Source: Egibacteraceae bacterium (GTDB taxonomy: Bacteria > Actinomycetota > Nitriliruptoria > Euzebyales > Egibacteraceae). From it: 64,000 bases of DNA. The translations under genes and the position numbers were made by a program. The notes beneath the pieces were generated by a model that had not been told where the DNA came from, ran no database searches, and saw only the letters and a program-made list of their open reading frames with translations. The stretch spans positions 832,973-896,972 of the forward strand of contig JAUJNX010000001.1 in assembly GCA_030447925.1 (NCBI GenBank), read 5' to 3'. Below, piece after piece: positions 56,969 to 64,000 of the stretch (position 1 is its first letter; every line of letters begins with the position of its first letter).

Positions 56969-58114
56969 ATGGCCCGGCTGGTCCTGATCGACACCGTCGA
57001 CGCCCTGCCGGGCCTGCTGCCCCTGCACGCCTGGTCGGCGCTGATGTCCAGCGACCTCGTGCTCGTGGGCCGCGACGACCACCCGTTCCTGCCCGCCCTC
57101 CAGCTGGAGGAGCTGCGCGTCGAGGTCCTGCCCACCGAGCTCGAGGGCAGGGCGCTGACCCGCGCGGACCTGCTCAGCGGGCTGGCGCCCGCCGACAAGG
57201 CCCGCGCCGACCTGGTCGTGGACCGCGCGCGGGCGGAGGGCCAGGCCGCCTACCTGTTCGGCCCGTCCGACGCGGAGGCGTTCACGCGTGTCCTGGGCAT
57301 GGAGGCCGCCCGCGCGGGCGTGGAGGTCGAGGTCGTGTACTTCGGTGTGGCGCCGCAGGGGACCGCGCTGCTGGAGCTCGTGGAGGTCCAGCGCCGCCTG
57401 CGCGCGCCCGGCGGGTGCCCGTGGGACGCCGAGCAGACCGCCGCCTCCCTGGCGCGCTACGCGGTCGAGGAGGTCTACGAGCTGCTCGAGGCGATCGCGT
57501 CGGGCGACGTCGACGCGCTGCGCGAGGAGCTGGGCGACGTCCTGCTGCAGGTCGTGTTCCAGGCCCAGGTCGCGGCCGACGCCGGCCGGTTCGGCATCGA
57601 CGAGGTCGCCCGGGGGCTGGTCGACAAGCTGGTCCGCCGCCACCCCCACGTCTTCGGCGACGCGACCGCCGCCGACGCGGACAGCGTCATGGCCAGCTGG
57701 GACGCGCTGAAGCGCGCGGAGAAGCCGGAGCGCACCGGGGTCTTCGACGGCGTGCCGCCCGCGCAGCCCGCGCTGCAGTACGTCGAGCAGCTCCAGTCGC
57801 GCGCGGCGCGGCGCGGGTTCGACTGGGACGCCGACCGCGAGGCCGCCGACCGGGTGCGCCTGGAGCTGGAGGAGTTCCTGGCCGCCGGCGACGACGACGC
57901 CCGCGCGCACGAGGTCGGGGACCTGCTGATGAGCGTCGTCGGGCTGGCCCGGCGCCACGGCATCGACCCGGAGCTGTCCCTGCGCGGCGCCGCCCAGCGC
58001 TTCCGGACCCGCGTCGAGCGCATGGCGGCCCTCGCCGAGGTCCCCCTGGAGGACCTCGACCGCGCCGCCTGGCTCACCCTCTGGGACCGCGCCAAGGCCG
58101 ACGAACCGGCGTAG
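56969..58114 (+). CDS. mazG: MazG nucleoside triphosphate pyrophosphohydrolase with N-terminal extension
   Basis: 381 residues. From about residue 137 the first MazG domain reads LRAPGGCPWDAEQTAASLAR, YAVEEVYELLEAIASG (ExxE) and LREELGDVLLQVVFQAQVAA (ExxD); a second, weaker copy lies in the C-terminal half (LEEFLAAGDDDARAHEVGDL). The first ~135 residues resemble the degenerate methylase-like part seen in YabN-type and actinobacterial MazG. The enzyme removes aberrant NTPs. ATG at 56969 lies 12 nt after the lipoprotein gene. Confidence 0.92.
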   Translation: MARLVLIDTVDALPGLLPLHAWSALMSSDLVLVGRDDHPFLPALQLEELRVEVLPTELEGRALTRADLLSGLAPADKARADLVVDRARAEGQAAYLFGPSDAEAFTRVLGMEAARAGVEVEVVYFGVAPQGTALLELVEVQRRLRAPGGCPWDAEQTAASLARYAVEEVYELLEAIASGDVDALREELGDVLLQVVFQAQVAADAGRFGIDEVARGLVDKLVRRHPHVFGDATAADADSVMASWDALKRAEKPERTGVFDGVPPAQPALQYVEQLQSRAARRGFDWDADREAADRVRLELEEFLAAGDDDARAHEVGDLLMSVVGLARRHGIDPELSLRGAAQRFRTRVERMAALAEVPLEDLDRAAWLTLWDRAKADEPA

Positions 58115-58117
58115 CAT
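58112..58117 (+). promoter_or_regulatory. -10 box of the Uma2 gene, leaderless start
   Basis: TAGCAT overlaps the mazG stop and ends exactly 6 nt before the ATG at 58124. Confidence 0.45.
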
Positions 58118-58123
58118 CCGCCC

Positions 58124-58675
58124 ATGAGCAGCCAGGCGGCCGCACCTCCCCCGCTGCGCGCGGAGGACCTCTACGACCTGCCCGACGACGGGCGGCGCTA
58201 CGAACTCGTGCGAGGGGAACTGCGCAGCATGCCACCAGCGGGGTTCCGGCACGGTCTGGTCTGCACCAACGTCATCGCCAGCCTCGGCACCTTCGTCACC
58301 GAGCACGGCCTCGGTGCGGTGGTGTCCAACGACACCGGGTTCATCCTCGAGCGGGACCCCGACACGCTGCGCGGTCCCGACATCGCCTTCGTGGCCCTCG
58401 ATCGGCTGCCGGAGGACCAGTCGGGCTTCCCGGAGCTGGCGCCGGACCTCGTCGTCGAGGTCGTGTCGCCCAACGACCGGATCCAGGACGTCATCGAGAA
58501 GGCCCGTCAGTACCTGGACGCCGGGGTCCGCCTGGTGTGGGTGGTGGACCCGCGCAGCCGGACCGCGACGGTGCACCGGCCCGACGGCGGCACGGTGCTG
58601 ATCGGGGACGCGGCGCTGGACGGGGAGGACGTGCTGCCCGGGTTCCGCCTGCCCCTGCCGGAGCTGTTCAGCTGA
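58124..58675 (+). CDS. Uma2 family (DUF820) endonuclease-like protein
   Basis: 183 residues with the PD-(D/E)XK-like Uma2 pattern: YELVRGELRSMPPAG (Glu), GPDIAFVALDRL (PD), APDLVVEVVSPNDRIQDVIE (ExxS) and KARQYLDAGVRLVWVVDPRS (K). The fold is that of Holliday-type nucleases, but the family's role is unknown. It is usually multi-copy in cyanobacteria and some actinobacteria, and often in variable regions; here it sits between mazG and uppP, a possible late insertion. Its end overlaps the uppP end by 8 bp. Confidence 0.9.
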   Translation: MSSQAAAPPPLRAEDLYDLPDDGRRYELVRGELRSMPPAGFRHGLVCTNVIASLGTFVTEHGLGAVVSNDTGFILERDPDTLRGPDIAFVALDRLPEDQSGFPELAPDLVVEVVSPNDRIQDVIEKARQYLDAGVRLVWVVDPRSRTATVHRPDGGTVLIGDAALDGEDVLPGFRLPLPELFS

Positions 58676-59486
58676 TCCGCCCGCTCAGGGCGAGCCACAG
58701 GACCACCAGCCCCAGGGCCACGCGGTAGGCCACGAACGCCGCCTGGGAGTTGCGCGCCAGGAAGCGCAGGAACCAGGCGATGGTCGCGTAGCCGGAGGCG
58801 AACGCCACGACGGTGGCGATCGCCAGGGGCACGGGGTCGGCCGCCTCCTCGCCGGTGAGGATGCCGACCAGCTGGAACAGCCCGGCGGCGACGATCGCGG
58901 GCAGGGACAGCAGGAACGAGAAGCGCGCGGCGGCGACGCGCTCCAGGCCCAGGAACAGCCCCGCGCTGATCGTCGCGCCGGACCTCGACACGCCGGGGAT
59001 CAGCGCTGTGGCCTGCGCGAGGCCGATGACGACGGTGTCGCGCCAGCCGACCTCGCCGATGCCGCGCACCTGGCGGCCCACCAGCTCGGCGACGAGCATG
59101 ACCCCGCCGACGCCGATCAGCGCCCCGGCGATGAGCACGAGGTCGCGGGCGCCGCCCTCGATCTGCTCGTCGAAGGCCAGCCCCAGCACGCCGACGGGGA
59201 TGGTCGCGGCGATCAGGTACCAGCCCATCCGCGCCCCCGGGTCCTTGCGGCGCTCGGGCCGCGCCAGGCTGGACAGCCACGCCCCGGCGACCTCGCGCAG
59301 GTCGCGCTGGAAGTACAGCACCACCGCCGCGGAGGTCCCCAGCTGGGTGACCGCGGTGAACGCCGCCCCGGGGTCGCCCCAGTCCAGCAGCGCCGGCACG
59401 ACGCGCAGGTGGGCGGTGGAGGAGATGGGCAGCCACTCGGTGACGCCCTGGAGCAGCCCGAGCACGATCGCCTGGAACACGGTCAC
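58668..59486 (-). CDS. uppP: Undecaprenyl-diphosphatase UppP/BacA
   Basis: 272 residues, eight or so helices. The catalytic motifs GVTEWLPISSTAHLRVVPAL and IPGVSRSGATISAGLFLGLE are both present. UppP recycles undecaprenyl diphosphate at the membrane for cell-wall synthesis and gives bacitracin tolerance. GTG at 59486 is chosen since the family starts right there (VFQAIVLGLLQGVTEWLP). It is divergent from eno. Confidence 0.95.
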   Translation of the reverse strand: MTVFQAIVLGLLQGVTEWLPISSTAHLRVVPALLDWGDPGAAFTAVTQLGTSAAVVLYFQRDLREVAGAWLSSLARPERRKDPGARMGWYLIAATIPVGVLGLAFDEQIEGGARDLVLIAGALIGVGGVMLVAELVGRQVRGIGEVGWRDTVVIGLAQATALIPGVSRSGATISAGLFLGLERVAAARFSFLLSLPAIVAAGLFQLVGILTGEEAADPVPLAIATVVAFASGYATIAWFLRFLARNSQAAFVAYRVALGLVVLWLALSGRIS

Positions 59487-59501
59487 GGCGGGGCAGGCTA
59501 G

Positions 59502-61566
<2,065 letters not shown>

Positions 61567-61570
<4 letters not shown>

Positions 61571-61998
61571 TCAGCCACGCCGGCCCCGAGATCGACGCCG
61601 CGTCGCTGTACGCGGTGCTGTGCCTGCGCGCCGAGGTCTTCGTCGTCGAGCAGGACTGCCCCTACCAGGACCCCGACGGGCGCGACCTGGAGCCGGGCGT
61701 GCACCACCTGTGGACCGACGGGCCGGACGCCTACCTCCGCATCCTCGACGAGGGCGCCGGGGTGCACCGCATCGGCCGCGTCGTCACCGCCCCCGCCGCC
61801 CGCGGCCGGGGCCTGGCCGCGGCGCTGATGACCCGGGCGCTGGAGCTGGTGGGCGACGGGCCGGTCGTCCTGGACGCCCAGGCCCAGTTGGAGGGCTGGT
61901 ACGCCCGCTTCGGCTTCACCACAGCGGGCCCGGCGTTCCTGGAGGACGGCATCCCCCACGTGCCGATGCGCCGCCCGGCGACCGCGGGGACCGGGTGA
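61567..61998 (+). CDS. ElaA-like GNAT acetyltransferase
   Basis: About 143 residues. LYAVLCLRAEVFVVEQDCPY is the ElaA signature and RIGRVVTAPAARGRGLAAAL the acetyl-CoA loop (RGxGLA). The substrate is unknown. No ATG, GTG or TTG lies in frame before the domain; the CTG at 61567 overlapping the ftsB stop is the best place, or a base is missing upstream. The next gene overlaps its stop by 4 bp. Confidence 0.85.
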
Positions 61999-62621
61999 CC
62001 ACCGAGCCCGCCTGGCTGGACCGCGCGCGCCGACTGGCCGCGCAGGCGCAGAACGGCCTGCTCTACGCGACCGATGGCTTCGAGGTGCTGCGCTGGACCG
62101 AGGTCCGCCGGATCGCCGCCGAGCTGCTGGCGGAGGGGGCGGGCGCCGACGCCGATGCCGTCGAGGGCCTGCTCGCCCGCGAGCAGGGCTACGCCACCCC
62201 CAAGGTCGACGTCCGCGCGCTGCTGGTGCGCGACGGCCGCGTGCTGCTGGTCAAGGAGCTGGCCGACGGGCGCTGGAGCCTGCCCGGCGGCTGGGCCGAC
62301 CCCGGCGACCGGCCCAGCGTGGCCGCGGAGCGCGAGGTGCGCGAGGAGGCGGGCTACGTCGCCCGCGCCACCCGCCTGCTGGCCTGCTGGGACCGCAGCC
62401 TGATGCGGGGCGCCCCGCCCTACCCGTTCCGCATCTACAAGCTGTACTTCGCGTGCGAGGTCCTGGGGGAGACCGCGCGCGACGACACCGAGACCGACGA
62501 CGTCGGCTGGTTCGCGCCCGACGCCCTGCCCCCGCTGTCGCCCGGGCGGACGCACACCGACCAGATCGCGCGGCTCCTCACGGTCCACGCCGATCCGTCC
62601 GCGCCCGCCCTCTTCGACTAG
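61995..62621 (+). CDS. NUDIX hydrolase, ADP-ribose/NADH pyrophosphatase-like
   Basis: 208 residues. An N-terminal ~65-residue helical part (LDRARRLAAQAQNGLLYATD, LLAREQGYATPKVDVRALLV) of the NUDIX_N_2 type precedes the NUDIX box: GGWADPGDRPSVAAEREVRE plus EAGY, which fits Gx5Ex7REUxEE. Such enzymes hydrolyse nucleoside diphosphates linked to another group. GTG at 61995 overlaps the upstream stop. Confidence 0.9.
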   Translation: MTTEPAWLDRARRLAAQAQNGLLYATDGFEVLRWTEVRRIAAELLAEGAGADADAVEGLLAREQGYATPKVDVRALLVRDGRVLLVKELADGRWSLPGGWADPGDRPSVAAEREVREEAGYVARATRLLACWDRSLMRGAPPYPFRIYKLYFACEVLGETARDDTETDDVGWFAPDALPPLSPGRTHTDQIARLLTVHADPSAPALFD

Positions 62622-62629
62622 ATATCAGT

Positions 62630-62635
62630 TACCGT
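62630..62635 (+). promoter_or_regulatory. -10 box of the HTH gene, leaderless start
   Basis: TACCGT ends exactly 6 nt before the ATG at 62642. It lies 9 nt after the NUDIX stop. Confidence 0.45.
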
Positions 62636-62641
62636 TCTCCC

Positions 62642-63220
62642 ATGGTCGGGGGAGAGCACGACGATCTCCTGTCGCTGTCGGAGGCGGCCCGCCGGTCGGG
62701 GCTGTCACGGGGGCGCCTGCGCCGCCTGCTCGACGGCGGCGACCTCCCCGGCGCCCGCCGCGCCCCCGGGGGCGGTCCCTGGCAGATCCCGGCGTCGGAC
62801 CTCACCACCGTCGACCTGGCCGCGGTGGACGTGACCGCGGTGGACGTGACGGGGGTGGACGTGACCACGGTGGACCTGACCGACGGGACGGCGCCCGGCC
62901 CGGGCGGCACCGACGAGCCCGACCTCCCCGGCGACCCGGCCGACGCCGGCCCGGTGGTCGACTGGCTGCGCGCGGAGGTGGAGCGCTGGCGCCGCCGCGC
63001 CGAGGTCGCCGAGGCCCAGGCACGCGAGCGCCAGACCCACAGCGTCGACCTGCAGCGCGCGCTCGCCGCCCTCGAGGCAGCCGTCGACGCGCCCGCCGCC
63101 GCGCGCCGGCCCGCCGACCCCGCCCCGGTCGCCCCCGACCGCATCCTGGCGGTGCCGGCGCCCCTGCCCGTGGGCCTGCGCCGGCCCCGCGGCCCCGCCT
63201 GGCTGCGCCGCGCCCCTTGA
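62642..63220 (+). CDS. HTH (excisionase/MerR-like) protein with VDVT repeats and coiled coil
   Basis: 192 residues. LLSLSEAARRSGLSRGRLRR and LLDGGDLPGARR form an excisionase-type helix-turn-helix. A run of five VD(V/L)T-x-x units (residues ~57-80, DNA repeat near 62812-62880) follows. Next comes a charged coiled coil (VVDWLRAEVERWRRRAEVAE) and a Pro/Arg-rich tail. DNA binding by the first part and dimerisation by the coil are inferred. The repeat suggests recent expansion in frame. No known partner gene. Confidence 0.8.
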   Translation: MVGGEHDDLLSLSEAARRSGLSRGRLRRLLDGGDLPGARRAPGGGPWQIPASDLTTVDLAAVDVTAVDVTGVDVTTVDLTDGTAPGPGGTDEPDLPGDPADAGPVVDWLRAEVERWRRRAEVAEAQARERQTHSVDLQRALAALEAAVDAPAAARRPADPAPVAPDRILAVPAPLPVGLRRPRGPAWLRRAP

Positions 63221-63233
63221 GTCGCGCGCCGGC

Positions 63234-63330
63234 TCAGGCCACCGGCACGCCGTCGGCGGCCGCGCGCAGCGCGGCGGCGTCCAGCTTGCGCATGCCGAGC
63301 ATCGCCTGCATCGCGCGCTGGGCGCGTGAT
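63234..63330 (-). pseudogene. C-terminal remnant of a PhnB/VOC-like protein
   Basis: On the minus strand QRAMQAMLGMRKLDAAALRA and AADGVPVA with a TGA (63234-63236) match the common tail of PhnB-like VOC proteins (AMLQMxKxDxxxL). Nothing upstream on this strand continues the protein. No other gene is seen in 63221-63456. Confidence 0.6.
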
Positions 63331-63443
63331 GCGCTGCTGCACGGCGTCTCCTCTCCAGCGGCGGGGACGGCCCCCGCGGCGGCTGCTGCAGAGGAGACGG
63401 CCACGCCGCCCGGAACTCATCGCCGCTCCCGGGGTTCGCGGCC

Positions 63444-63449
63444 TACCCT
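63444..63449 (+). promoter_or_regulatory. -10 box of the DUF501 gene, leaderless start
   Basis: TACCCT lies 7 nt before the ATG at 63457; no ribosome site is present. Confidence 0.45.
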
Positions 63450-63456
63450 GTCGCCC

Positions 63457-64000
63457 ATGCCCGCCGCCGACGCCCTCCGGCCCGCCCCCGACGCGTCGTA
63501 CGCGGCGCAGCGGGAGCGCCCGCTGCTGGACGACCGCGAGCGGCGCGTGGCCGGGCGGATGATCGGGCGCCCGCTGCGCGGGGACAGCGCCGCGGCCGTC
63601 CGCTGCGCGTGGGGGCTGCCGGCGGTGCTGCGGGTCGACCCGCGCCTGCGCGACGGCACCCCCTTCCCCACGACCTTCTGGCTGGCCTGCCCGATCGCCA
63701 ACCAGCGCGTCGGCCGGCTGGAGGCGGAGGGGGCGATGGTGGGGCTCAACGACCGCCTCGCCGCCGACGCCGATCTGGCGGCGGCCTACCGGGCGGCCCA
63801 CGAGCGCTACCTGGCCTTCCGCGACAGCCTGGGCGACCCGCTCCCGCGGCGCACCGACTCCGCCGGCGGGATGCCCGACCGGGTGAAGTGCCTGCACGCC
63901 CTCTACGGCCACCACCTGGCCACGCGCGACAACCCGATCGGCGCCTGGGTCGCCGACCGCAACGAGCCGATGCCCTGCCCCTCTCCCTGCGTGGACACCG
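63457..64000 (+). CDS. DUF501 family protein (runs off the window)
   Basis: 181 codons are visible with no stop. WGLPAVLRVDPRLRDGTPFP, TTFWLACPIANQRVGRLEAE, PDRVKCLHALYGHHLATRDN and NPIGAWVAD are the conserved DUF501 blocks, with Cys and His residues that may bind a metal. The family lies after ftsB and before a Ppx/GppA phosphatase in many actinobacteria. Function unknown. Confidence 0.92.
   Translation, partial: MPAADALRPAPDASYAAQRERPLLDDRERRVAGRMIGRPLRGDSAAAVRCAWGLPAVLRVDPRLRDGTPFPTTFWLACPIANQRVGRLEAEGAMVGLNDRLAADADLAAAYRAAHERYLAFRDSLGDPLPRRTDSAGGMPDRVKCLHALYGHHLATRDNPIGAWVADRNEPMPCPSPCVDT

Overview
The window is about 64 kb of very GC-rich DNA with many GTG starts and GTGA/ATGA stop-start overlaps. 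Gene blocks such as ispE–tRNA-Gln–glmU–prs–rplY–pth and mfd–ppiC–mazG–(uppP)–eno–ftsB–DUF501 are typical of Actinomycetota. With a large flagellar locus this points to a motile, deep-branching actinobacterium (a Nitriliruptoria-like lineage is my guess, not shown). I see one tRNA, no rRNA and no CRISPR array.

Layout. 1-500 (minus): flbD and the start of motA. 600-7430 (minus): a seven-gene nonulosonic acid operon (legF-legH-legI-legG-ptmE-legB-legC) read as CMP-legionaminic acid synthesis, every junction a 4-bp overlap. 7528-10402: a helical-repeat (TPR-like) protein and a convergent FlmG-type TPR/glycosyltransferase. 10536-13307: flagellin and FliD. 13450-16701: an insertion island in which an IS110-type transposase gene is split by an internally deleted IS3 element, followed by an intact IS110-type transposase gene. 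16750-18060 (minus): a damaged class F-type sortase and a secreted partner. 18149-32551 (plus): fliS, a small chaperone-like gene, flgB, flgC, fliE-fliJ, a lytic transglycosylase, fliK, flgD, flgE, fliM-fliR. 32564-44311: metG, an ECF sigma factor with a propeller/GerMN partner, tatD, ksgA, ispE, tRNA-Gln, glmU, prs, rplY, pth and a CPBP protease. 44316-47837 (minus): DUF4178-DUF2617-DUF4247-DUF350-spermidine synthase-like cluster. 47938-64000: a helicase, adenosine deaminase, degenerate Fic, an LAHTG surface protein, mfd, ppiC lipoprotein, mazG, Uma2, uppP, eno, ftsB, GNAT, NUDIX, an HTH protein, a VOC remnant and DUF501.

How the genes fit together. The leg operon would make the sugar, the FlmG-like enzyme would transfer it, and the short flagellin is the likely acceptor. 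Five flagellar units (flbD-motA, the repeat protein at 7528, flagellin, fliS, flgE) share a sigma-28-like promoter, T[CA][AC]A-N16-NCCGA, so the repeat protein is probably part of the same regulon. A second theme is leaderless expression: several genes have a TANNNT-type -10 box exactly 6 nt before the ATG.

Caution on quality. Many essential genes (mfd, glmU, ispE, eno/ftsB, fliI) and even the tRNA carry single-base gaps, nearly all missing bases in G or C runs. This looks like residual assembly error rather than gene decay, so frameshifted genes are given with their inferred full extent.
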